Shown piece by piece: positions 1-6,587 of a stretch of 20,703 nt of DNA. Both the position numbers and the translations under genes were made by a program. The stretch comes from CAZIWJ01 sp964542855. Lineage in GTDB: Bacteria > Bacteroidota > Bacteroidia > Cytophagales > Cyclobacteriaceae. The notes beneath the pieces are model-generated. The model ran no database searches, was not told the DNA's origin, and worked only from the letters and a program-made list of their open reading frames with translations. Each line of letters begins with the position of its first letter. Positions within the stretch are counted from its first letter, which is position 1. Location: contig CAZIWJ010000037.1 of the NCBI GenBank assembly GCA_964542855.1, positions 1-20,703 on the forward strand, written 5' to 3'.

Positions 1-2
1 AG

Positions 3-344
3 AATAACCAGATTATGATGGGCGACCACGAAGAGGGGTTTGGCTTTATTAAAAACATTGCCATTGACCAGCACGTGCTGGCCCGCAACCGCCAGTACGA
101 TTTATTCAGCATCCTGGATGAGCGTCCGGAGTTGCTCGGCATCGGTATTGATGAAAACACCGCTATAGTAGTACAGGGCAACGAATTTGAAGTGATGGGC
201 AATAGCTACGTACTCATTTACGATAGCGGGTTCTGGTCGAGGGAAGGCAGCGAGTTAAAAACCCTGCCCAGGCCCGAAAAAAGGTTTTACCTGCTTCGCC
301 CCGGCGATAAGTATAATATGAAGAACCGGGAAGTGGTGGAGTAA
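3..344 (+). CDS. Cyanophycinase-like peptidase (S51 family), C-terminal part
   Basis: The frame is open from base 3 and ends with TAA at 342-344, so this is the last ~113 residues of a gene that starts left of the window. The fragment contains the stretch FIKNIAIDQHVLARNR, then LLGIGIDENTA and a closing beta-rich tail ending in a YLLRPGD-like segment; this order is typical of cyanophycinase-type S51 serine peptidases, which cut beta-aspartyl-arginine polymer (cyanophycin) into dipeptides. The catalytic serine region normally lies upstream and is not visible, so activity cannot be judged. An ATG at 15 exists but lies inside conserved sequence and is not the real start. The true substrate in this organism is uncertain; many Bacteroidota carry such genes, some beside cyanophycin synthetase, which would lie outside this window. 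Confidence 0.85.
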   Translation, partial: NNQIMMGDHEEGFGFIKNIAIDQHVLARNRQYDLFSILDERPELLGIGIDENTAIVVQGNEFEVMGNSYVLIYDSGFWSREGSELKTLPRPEKRFYLLRPGDKYNMKNREVVE

Positions 345-441
345 CTATAAGGCTACCCATGTCCTTGTTACTGGTAACACCTAAAATCTAAAATACTAGC
401 CGGAATCATTGTTAAGTTATGCCAACTCTTTGTATTGTATG

Positions 442-463
442 GTAGTTTAACTTTTTAAACTAC
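442..463. repeat. Perfect 9-bp inverted repeat before the GNAT gene
   Basis: GTAGTTTAA - CTTT - TTAAACTAC: two perfect 9-base arms with a 4-base spacer. It lies about 100 bases after the cyanophycinase stop and ends 47 bases before the ATG at 511. There is no T-run on either side, so it is not a standard intrinsic terminator. An operator or a 5'-leader hairpin are both possible. Confidence 0.5.
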
Positions 464-510
464 GCTATTTGAAACTTCAACCCGACATATCAGGAAATAA
501 CCCCTTAATA

Positions 511-1011
511 ATGCGCACGCCGCGCAGCACCTTGATTCCTTTTAACAAGGACGATGCCCCATTATTCCATGCATTGAACACCGATCCTTTCGTAAGAAAA
601 TACCTCTGGGATGATGAAATTATTTCGTTCAGCAAAGCTCAAAGCATGATCGACGAGAATAATCGTAATTTCCGGGAGCACCGCTTTGGTCTGTGGAAAA
701 TTATTCATCACGTATACCACGAAGTGGTGGGGTATACCGGGCTGTGGCAGTTCTACGAAGCTCCTCAGCCCCAGCTGGTTTATGCCATTACCGAGGCCTT
801 CTCCGGCCGGGGACTGGCGCTGGAATGTGCTACTGAAATAAAGAAGTACGCTTTTCAGGAACTGGGTTTTCCCTATCTCGTGGCTGCCACGGATAAACAG
901 CACGTTGCTTCTTGCGTGGTAGCCCGAAAACTGGGCATGAACCTGGCCAAAGTACAGGAAGAACACGGAAAACCCATTTGCTTCTTCCGGGTAGATCGTA
1001 GTGAAAGCTGA
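511..1011 (+). CDS. GNAT-family N-acetyltransferase (RimJ/RimL-like, Acetyltransf_3)
   Basis: A 166-residue protein of normal length for the family. The N-terminus (TPRSTLIPFNKDDAPLFHAL) is the usual opening strand and helix of RimJ/RimL-type GNAT enzymes. FSGRGLA at about 97-103 is the acetyl-CoA pyrophosphate-binding loop, and the downstream HVASCVVARKLGM (131-143) is the usual helix with the conserved serine before the K-LGM turn. It would transfer an acetyl group from acetyl-CoA to an amine on a protein N-terminus or small molecule; the substrate cannot be told. I chose ATG 511 because the conserved fold begins there. An in-frame TTG at 469 would add 14 residues of unrelated sequence and sits just after an inverted repeat. 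It lies between the cyanophycinase fragment and the CocE/ATP-grasp pair, with no clear link to either. Confidence 0.85.
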   Translation: MRTPRSTLIPFNKDDAPLFHALNTDPFVRKYLWDDEIISFSKAQSMIDENNRNFREHRFGLWKIIHHVYHEVVGYTGLWQFYEAPQPQLVYAITEAFSGRGLALECATEIKKYAFQELGFPYLVAATDKQHVASCVVARKLGMNLAKVQEEHGKPICFFRVDRSES

Positions 1012-1115
1012 TTTTCCGGGGGTGAACCGTGCGCATGCTTATTACCCGTACTTTTTAGGGAGGACTACTACCCCGGCATGGCAGTCTGTTTTTAAGATCC
1101 TATGAAGAAAAATAT

Positions 1116-1165
1116 CAGCCTGGCACAAACACCGGTACCTGATGCACCGGTCGTAAGGCAGGCTG
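1116..1165. repeat. Nested inverted-repeat element upstream of the hydrolase/ATP-grasp pair
   Basis: The outer arms are CAGCCTG (1116-1122) and CAGGCTG (1159-1165), perfect complements. Inside them ACCGGT occurs twice (1131-1136 and 1146-1151); being self-complementary, the two copies can form a second 6-bp stem with a 9-base loop. The result is a two-tier hairpin with an internal loop. It lies 105 bases after the GNAT stop and 97 bases before the hydrolase ATG, with no T-run, so either a regulatory structure or a processed 3' end is possible. A 29-codon open frame (1102-1191) overlaps it. Confidence 0.4.
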
Positions 1166-1261
1166 TGATGCTTTGTTTCCCTCAACATTAAAAATACTTC
1201 CCGGTTAAGTAGCCGTTGTTATTATACTTTTTTGTTTTTTTACAGCACAGTTAATTACTAT

Positions 1262-3256
1262 ATGATCAATATTACTGAACACCTATGGATCCCAATGGAA
1301 GACGGCACCCGCCTATCGGCCAAAATCTGGATCCCCGAAGGAGCAGCACAAAATCCTGTCCCTGCAATTTTTGAATTCATCCCCTACCGAAAACGCGACT
1401 TCAAGGCCACCCGCGACGCGGAAACCTTCGAGTTTTTTGCCCGCAACGGCTACGCCGGCGTGCGGGTGGATATCCGCGGCAGCGGGGAAAGTGAAGGCAT
1501 TCTGCGCGATGAGTACCTGCAACAGGAAATGGACGACGGACTGGAAATTCTCCGCTGGATTGGTTCACAGCCCTGGTGCGACGGACAGGTAGGCATGATT
1601 GGCATTTCCTGGGGAGGCTTCAACGGCTTGCAATTTGCTGCCCTGCAACCGCCCGAACTGAAAGCCGTGGTAACCGTGGCCTCTTCCGATGACCGCTACT
1701 CCGACGACGTACATTATATGGGTGGTAATATGCTTACCGATAACCTGTCGTGGGCGTCGAATATGTTCGCCTACAATTCCTGCCCACCCGATCCTGAGAT
1801 AGTGGGCCCAAAGTGGAAAGACATGTGGCTGGAACGCCTGGAAGGCAGTGGCCTCTGGCTTGAAAAATGGTTGCAGCACCAGCGGCTCGACAACTACTGG
1901 AAGCACGGTTCGGTTTGCTATAACTACGACGCCATTAAAATACCCGTTTATGCTTTTGGTGGCTGGGCCGACGGGTACACCAATACTGTTTTCCGCTTAA
2001 TCAAACACCTAAAATCTCCCAAAAAAGGGCTGGTTGGTTCCTGGGGCCATATGTACCCGCACCTGGGCGGGCCTGGCCCAACCATCGACTTCCTGGGCGA
2101 ATGTGTGCGCTGGTGGGACCGCTGGCTGAAAGGAAAGGATAATGGTATAGACCGGGAGCCGGTACTGCGCATCTGGATGCAGGATACCGCCAACCCAACC
2201 GTACCGGAACGGCCGGGCCGGTGGGTCATTGAAAATGAATATCCCAGCAAGCATACTCAGCTTAAAGATTGTAAATTGAACAACGGGGGCATCGACTTCT
2301 ACAACAGCCAGCCCCGAGCCGAATATCCGTTGAAAATTCAGAGTCCGCTCAGCGTTGGGCTGTTTGCCGGAAAGTGGTATTCCTACGCCGCCTCCACCGA
2401 CCTGCCCTACGACCAGCGCGAGGAAGACGGTGGGGCGTTGGTATTTGAAACCCCACCGTTGGAGGAAGACGTAGAGTTGTTCGGTGCACCCGAACTTACG
2501 CTTTCGCTGAGCAGCGATAAACCCCAGGCTATGATTGCCGCGCGAATATCGGATGTGGCCCCGAACGGACGGGCAACCCGGGTTACCTACGGGGTACTTA
2601 ACCTCACCCATCGCGATAGCCATGAACACCCCGAATACCTGGAGCCAGGCGAAACCTACAAGGTTTTTCTGAAACTCAACTACATGGCCCAAAAATTCAG
2701 GAAAGGGCACCAGATCCGGCTTTCGCTTTCTACTTCTTACTGGCCGCTGGTATGGCCGGCACCGGAACCCGCCCGCCTTACCATTTTCCCGGAAGAGAGC
2801 AACCTGATGCTGCCCATCCGCGCTCCGCGCGAAGAAGATAAAAACCTGCGTAACCTGGGTAACCCCGATTATTACGATACGAACTTTAAAACCACCCTCA
2901 TTAGCCCGGCCAAACGAGAGTGGAAGGTTGAACATAACCTGGCTTCTAACGAAGTATCGCTGAATGTAATTAACAATGACGCCCAGTATAAACTAGATGG
3001 CATTAACTGGATTATACAAAAAGACGTTAAAGAAAAGTATTCGTACCAAAGCTATAAGTATGATACCCTGCGGGGTGAGGTACAAAGTTTTAGAAGTTTT
3101 AAGCGCGACGACTGGACAGCCTATACCATTACCCGCACGGTGCTAACTTCTACCAAAACCCACTTTATCATCAGTGCCAGCCTGGATGCTTACCAGGACG
3201 ATGCGCGGGTGTTCAGTAAATCATGGAACGAGAAAATTAAACGAGATTTTTTGTAA
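1262..3256 (+). CDS. CocE/NonD-family serine hydrolase (X-Pro dipeptidyl-peptidase S15-like)
   Basis: A 664-residue alpha/beta hydrolase of the CocE/PepX group, which hydrolyses esters (cocaine esterase), acyl-amides (glutaryl-7-ACA acylase) or X-Pro peptides. The catalytic set is visible: nucleophile Ser116 in GISWGGF, Asp237 in GGWADGY and His263 in GSWGHMYPH. The middle part (~290-540) matches the jelly-roll PepX_C domain. A further C-terminal extension of about 100 residues (from ~560) is beta-rich and not part of the minimal enzyme. No signal peptide is seen, so it is probably cytoplasmic. I chose ATG 1262 because MINITEHLWIPMEDGTRLSAKIW is the usual start; a TTG at 1232 would add ten unrelated residues. 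The stop overlaps the next start by one base (TAATG), implying translational coupling to the ATP-grasp gene. The substrate is unknown. Confidence 0.9.
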   Translation: MINITEHLWIPMEDGTRLSAKIWIPEGAAQNPVPAIFEFIPYRKRDFKATRDAETFEFFARNGYAGVRVDIRGSGESEGILRDEYLQQEMDDGLEILRWIGSQPWCDGQVGMIGISWGGFNGLQFAALQPPELKAVVTVASSDDRYSDDVHYMGGNMLTDNLSWASNMFAYNSCPPDPEIVGPKWKDMWLERLEGSGLWLEKWLQHQRLDNYWKHGSVCYNYDAIKIPVYAFGGWADGYTNTVFRLIKHLKSPKKGLVGSWGHMYPHLGGPGPTIDFLGECVRWWDRWLKGKDNGIDREPVLRIWMQDTANPTVPERPGRWVIENEYPSKHTQLKDCKLNNGGIDFYNSQPRAEYPLKIQSPLSVGLFAGKWYSYAASTDLPYDQREEDGGALVFETPPLEEDVELFGAPELTLSLSSDKPQAMIAARISDVAPNGRATRVTYGVLNLTHRDSHEHPEYLEPGETYKVFLKLNYMAQKFRKGHQIRLSLSTSYWPLVWPAPEPARLTIFPEESNLMLPIRAPREEDKNLRNLGNPDYYDTNFKTTLISPAKREWKVEHNLASNEVSLNVINNDAQYKLDGINWIIQKDVKEKYSYQSYKYDTLRGEVQSFRSFKRDDWTAYTITRTVLTSTKTHFIISASLDAYQDDARVFSKSWNEKIKRDFL

Positions 3257-4551
3257 TGAAGAAAAAACAAGTGTTTGTCATCGGCCTCGACGACTTTAAC
3301 AAAACTAAACTAGAGAACCTGCCTATTGCCAGTCAGTGTGATTTCCTGCCGGCCCTGCATATTTCTGAAATGCGCCAGGTGGAACAACTGGACGTAGAAC
3401 AGTTGATGGATCTCTGTTTCGAACGCATCGATGCCAACGGACATATCGATGCTATTGTGAGTTACTTCGATTTTCCGGGCACCACCCTGGTCCCGATTAT
3501 TGCGGAGAAGTACAATATTCCCGGCCCTACGCTGGAAAGCGTACTGAAGTGCGAAAACAAATTCTGGAGCCGGCTGGAGCAGGGTAAGGTGATACCCGAA
3601 CACATTCCGGTTTACCGCGCTTTCGATCCCTTCGATGACGAAGCCTTTCATAAAATTGAAATGATAGCTCCCTACTGGATTAAGCCTATTAAATCGTTCC
3701 GTTCGTTCCTGGCCTTTAAAATTAACGGCGAACACCAGTTTTACGAAAGTACCAGGGAAATTCAGCAGCACATTGATTTCATTTCCGAGCCGTTCAATAA
3801 AATTATGCGGAAATTCGATGTTCCGCAGGAGTTCAGCGAAATGAAAGAAACCTGTATTGCAGAAAGTTTACTTACCGGACACATGTGTACTTTAGAAGGG
3901 TATGCTCACCAGGGGCGGGTAGTGGTTTACGGCATCGTAGATTCGGTCCGGGAAGAAGACCGCTCTTCTTTCAGTCGTTACGAATACCCTTCCAGCCTGC
4001 CCCAGGAAGTACAGTTCCGTATGGCCGATGTAGCCCGTCGGGTTATTCATCAATTCGGTTACGACAATGCGCCGTTTAACATGGAGTTTTTCTACAACCA
4101 GACGGCCGATGAGGTATACATGCTGGAAGTGAACCCGCGCATTTCCCAGTCGCATTCCGACTTGTTCGAGAAAGTACACGGCACTTCGCACCATGCTATT
4201 ATGCTGGCCCTGGCCCTGGGTGAAAAGCCCAAAACCCTGCAAACAAAAGGTACTTTCAACAAGGCAGCCAACTTTATGCTGCGTACCTTCGAAAGTGGTA
4301 AAATAGTGAAGGCACCTACCCAAAGTGAAATTAATATCCTGAAGAAGTTTATTCCCGGACTGGAAATTAAACTGAACGTGAAAGATGGTATTCACCTGAA
4401 AGAATTGCAGAACCAGGACAGTTACAGTTTTGAGCTGGCCAATATTTACCTGGGCGGCCGCGACCAGAGCGAACTGGTAGACAAGTACAACCAGTGCCTC
4501 GATGGCCTCAGCTTTGAAATTGATTACGACGATGCCGTACAGCTGTACTAG
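3256..4551 (+). CDS. ATP-grasp domain ligase (carboxylate-amine ligase type)
   Basis: A 431-residue ATP-grasp protein. An N-terminal Rossmann-like domain (1-~95) is followed by the ATP-grasp fold: PYWIKP with Lys143 as the likely ATP-phosphate lysine, the central strand IAESLLTGHMCTLEGY (201-216), and the metal-binding end FNMEFF (Glu277) and MLEVNPRIS (Glu291, Asn293, Arg295). These motifs fit the carbamoyl-phosphate-synthetase/PylC/amino-acid-ligase branch (ATP-grasp_4-like). Such enzymes activate a carboxylate as acyl-phosphate and join it to an amine or thiol. A biotin carboxylase is unlikely, since no carrier or transcarboxylase gene is nearby and the N-domain differs. It is about 100 residues longer than graspetide ligases. 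The start ATG overlaps the hydrolase stop by one base, so the two are one operon and probably one pathway. No substrate can be assigned. Confidence 0.85.
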   Translation: MKKKQVFVIGLDDFNKTKLENLPIASQCDFLPALHISEMRQVEQLDVEQLMDLCFERIDANGHIDAIVSYFDFPGTTLVPIIAEKYNIPGPTLESVLKCENKFWSRLEQGKVIPEHIPVYRAFDPFDDEAFHKIEMIAPYWIKPIKSFRSFLAFKINGEHQFYESTREIQQHIDFISEPFNKIMRKFDVPQEFSEMKETCIAESLLTGHMCTLEGYAHQGRVVVYGIVDSVREEDRSSFSRYEYPSSLPQEVQFRMADVARRVIHQFGYDNAPFNMEFFYNQTADEVYMLEVNPRISQSHSDLFEKVHGTSHHAIMLALALGEKPKTLQTKGTFNKAANFMLRTFESGKIVKAPTQSEINILKKFIPGLEIKLNVKDGIHLKELQNQDSYSFELANIYLGGRDQSELVDKYNQCLDGLSFEIDYDDAVQLY

Positions 4552-4851
4552 TTAATACAACCGGGTGAACGGAGTAACCGGATGGCTGGTATTTTCAAAT
4601 TACACATTTTGTGGGATAGTGTTCGCTTGAACGCTGCCAAGCCTCACTGTAAAAATGCTCGCACGCTTGAAGTGCTTATGTAACCTTTACAACACAAGGT
4701 ATTGTGGAGTTAAACCAAAATAGCTCGAGCGATAGCACGTAATAACAGGTTTTTTACGAGTGTGCAGAACCGGGAAAACATTTTTTCGGTAGCTGGTGCG
4801 ATAGCGAACGAAGCTGGTATCTGCCTGCCCGGTTGCAGACCAGCCTTACTT
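4552..4851. other. Non-coding gap between convergent operons
   Basis: Exactly 300 bases separate the ATP-grasp stop from the stop of the convergent sulfotransferase-like gene. Apart from the strong hairpin at 4811-4847 and a weak 5-bp stem near 4690-4703, I see no gene, repeat family or promoter of note here. Confidence 0.6.
4811..4847 (-). terminator. Hairpin after the sulfotransferase-like gene (probable terminator)
   Basis: GCTGGTATCTGC (4813-4824) pairs with GCAGACCAGC (4835-4844) with a single bulged A; an outer AAG/CTT may add three pairs past a bulged C. The loop is about 10 bases. It begins five bases past the minus-strand stop codon at 4852. No long U-run follows on either strand, so the call as terminator rests on position and stem strength. 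Confidence 0.5.
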
Positions 4852-5592
4852 TTACAGTGCTACTTTGCTCAGCTCCTCGTAGTAAGGCATGCATTCGGCC
4901 AGCAGGGGTTTAAGGTGTTCGGGGAACGGTTCGGTACGAGGTTTATAGGCCTGGAAGCCCGAAGATTTATGTACGTTGGTGTACCAGTATTTCGCCCAGG
5001 AGCCATCTTCCGGGCGTGCGCCCGGTTTCCATACCAGCATATTTTTATCGAAGGGAATACCCAGCACTTTGCACAGGGCAGATAGCTGTTGCTCAGGGTT
5101 TAACCGCACCTTTTTAGCATCCAGCACCGCTACTGGCAGCCCCATATCTTTTATTTCCTGCAGCAGTTCAACGTGGCGCCTGTACCCCACATCTTTCATG
5201 GTTGGCGTTGGAATAACCCTGGCGATGGAAGGCAGCATTTCTACCGGGTTGCGGGTAAGAATAACATTATACATTTTTCGTAGAAACCCCGTATCCAGGT
5301 CGAGCAGGTGGTGCGTCATGTTCTTGAAAAATACAATGGGCGATGTATCGATGCTGAGCATTTGTTCCACTGCCGCAGGCCCGTTAGTTTCCATTTCCCG
5401 GAGGGTTTGTTCCGCCCCCGGGTGGTACTTATCGGCGTCGGAATGCTTCAAAAAATAGCCGTAGAGGGGCTCATCAACCACCTGGGTATCTTCCCGCTGG
5501 GCGAAAGAATACATCATGGCAGTGGATATGTTTCGCGGCCCCGACCAGAGACAAATTCGTTTGGGAGTATATTTAGGTGTTCTGGCTAACAT
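4852..5592 (-). CDS. Sulfotransferase-like P-loop protein
   Basis: A 246-residue protein. The N-terminal RICLWSGPRNISTAMMYSF (12-30) matches the 5'-phosphosulfate-binding loop of the sulfotransferase fold, and ILTRNPVEMLPSI (111-123) matches the 3'-phosphate motif with its Arg and Ser. The segment AQREDTQVVDEPLY (31-44) and the WxxxW-type stretch near GSWAKYWYTNVHKSSGF are characteristic of the subfamily that, in plants, forms the N-terminal half of 'branched-chain aminotransferase-like' proteins. Whether it transfers sulfate from PAPS or binds another nucleotide is unknown. It starts 21 bases after the class IV aminotransferase stop on the same strand, so the two are almost certainly cotranscribed. 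ATG 5592 is the only sensible start before the P-loop. There is no signal peptide or membrane segment; it is cytoplasmic. Confidence 0.82.
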   Translation of the reverse strand: MLARTPKYTPKRICLWSGPRNISTAMMYSFAQREDTQVVDEPLYGYFLKHSDADKYHPGAEQTLREMETNGPAAVEQMLSIDTSPIVFFKNMTHHLLDLDTGFLRKMYNVILTRNPVEMLPSIARVIPTPTMKDVGYRRHVELLQEIKDMGLPVAVLDAKKVRLNPEQQLSALCKVLGIPFDKNMLVWKPGARPEDGSWAKYWYTNVHKSSGFQAYKPRTEPFPEHLKPLLAECMPYYEELSKVAL

Positions 5593-5613
5593 ATTGAATT
5601 TACACTTAATGAA

Positions 5614-6519
5614 TTACAATACACTTCCTGCCATGACTTCGTAATACCAGCTCAGCTGCGAGGTTAACCCCTGGATAGGGACAGGAATTTCACGTCCGTC
5701 GATGTTATTTACCGGTGTAAGCCCCCCGAAGGAACCCGTTACAAAAGCTTCATCGGCACTGTACACATCAAACAGGGAAAAATTCTTCTCGTAAACCGGA
5801 ATACCCTGGTTTTTACAAAGCCTGATTACGTTGCCCCGGGTGATGCCGTTCATGCAATACTGCCCGGAGGAGGTCCAGACTTCATTATCTTTTATCATGA
5901 AAAAATTGGTTGCATTGCAGGTAGCCACGAAGCCGTGGATATCGAGCATCAGGGCTTCATCGGCCCCGGCTTCTAACGCCTGGATTAGGGCCTGTACTTC
6001 GTGTAGCTTGCTGTGGCAGTTTAAACGCGGATCGAGGTAATCGGGCGATCCCCGACGAACAGTGCTGGTGAACAGCCGGATTCCCTTTTTCCTGGTTTCC
6101 TCATCGGCCTGCTTGTGTTCGGCTATAACTACCACGTTCGGCTTCGAAATGGTTAGGCGGGGATCCTGAGAAGGGGTTTTCTTGATGCCCCGGGTTACCA
6201 TGAGCCGCACGTGCACATGATCGGTCATGTTATTGGCCCGGAGTGTTTTCCAAATGACGTCGATAATTTCTTCCCGGGTGAAGGGCAGTTTCATGTGTAC
6301 CGCTTTGGCCGATTGCCACAGCCGGTCGAGGTGCTGATTAATGAAAGCCAGGTTTCCCTTCTTCAGCCGGAAGCCTTCCCAAACCCCGTCGCCTACTAAA
6401 TAGCCGCTGTCGAATACCGATATTTTAGCTTCGTTCCGGGGGTATAACTCCCCATTGATATAAATCAGTACCTCTTCATTCCGCGGATCATCGACCGCAT
6501 TGTGTGTTCCGTGGGGCAT
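5614..6519 (-). CDS. Class IV PLP-dependent aminotransferase-like protein
   Basis: A 301-residue fold-type-IV protein of the usual length (IlvE / D-amino-acid transaminase / PabC superfamily). The start VLIYINGELYPRNEAKISVFDSG, the DGVWEGFR loop (44-51), Arg66 in HLDRLWQSA, the likely Schiff-base Lys171 in NCHSKLHEV, and the phosphate-binding GITRGNVI (225-232) are all present. The position usually held by the Glu that pairs with the PLP ring nitrogen (G-x-V-x-E) reads Thr200 (GFVATCNATNFF), an odd change for a standard aminotransferase. Substrate (branched-chain amino acid, D-amino acid, aminodeoxychorismate or other) cannot be decided. It is in an operon with the sulfotransferase-like gene downstream, and follows the DUF2279 gene by 63 bases. 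ATG 6519 gives a short unconserved lead of about 17 residues. Confidence 0.85.
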   Translation of the reverse strand: MPHGTHNAVDDPRNEEVLIYINGELYPRNEAKISVFDSGYLVGDGVWEGFRLKKGNLAFINQHLDRLWQSAKAVHMKLPFTREEIIDVIWKTLRANNMTDHVHVRLMVTRGIKKTPSQDPRLTISKPNVVVIAEHKQADEETRKKGIRLFTSTVRRGSPDYLDPRLNCHSKLHEVQALIQALEAGADEALMLDIHGFVATCNATNFFMIKDNEVWTSSGQYCMNGITRGNVIRLCKNQGIPVYEKNFSLFDVYSADEAFVTGSFGGLTPVNNIDGREIPVPIQGLTSQLSWYYEVMAGSVL

Positions 6520-6555
6520 ACCGTAACCAGTAGTTCAATTCAGTAATGAAAGTAA

Positions 6556-6587
6556 TTTAAAATAAATAGATCCCCATTTATTTTAAA
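6556..6587. repeat. Perfect 12-bp AT-rich inverted repeat at the DUF2279/aminotransferase junction
   Basis: TTTAAAATAAAT (6556-6567), loop AGATCCCC, then ATTTATTTTAAA (6576-6587): 12 perfect pairs. The right arm covers the DUF2279 stop codon (6583-6585), and the left arm ends 36 bases before the aminotransferase ATG. It could be a weak terminator or an operator/leader hairpin that sets expression of the downstream pair. There is no strong U-run after it on the minus strand. Confidence 0.5.

Noticed and set aside
469..510. TTG start extending the GNAT protein by 14 residues
   Set aside because: The conserved fold begins at ATG 511 and the extension looks unrelated.
1102..1191. Lanthipeptide or graspetide precursor
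   Set aside because: The peptide has one Cys, few Ser/Thr and few acidic residues. No lanthipeptide synthetase is nearby, and the ATP-grasp protein is of a different, longer type. Kept only as a low-weight small frame.
1232..1261. TTG start extending the CocE-type hydrolase, in a T-rich tract resembling a promoter (TATACTTT...)
   Set aside because: The family start fits ATG 1262. The T-rich tract has no exact TAnnTTTG box, so I do not list a promoter.
2009..2935. 308-codon antisense open frame opposite the CocE-type hydrolase
   Set aside because: It mirrors a strongly supported gene, shows no recognisable domain, and is the kind of long shadow frame expected in this codon usage.
4762..5085. 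107-codon plus-strand frame at the 3' end of the sulfotransferase-like gene
   Set aside because: It overlaps the supported minus-strand gene, has no recognisable motif and begins inside the terminator region.
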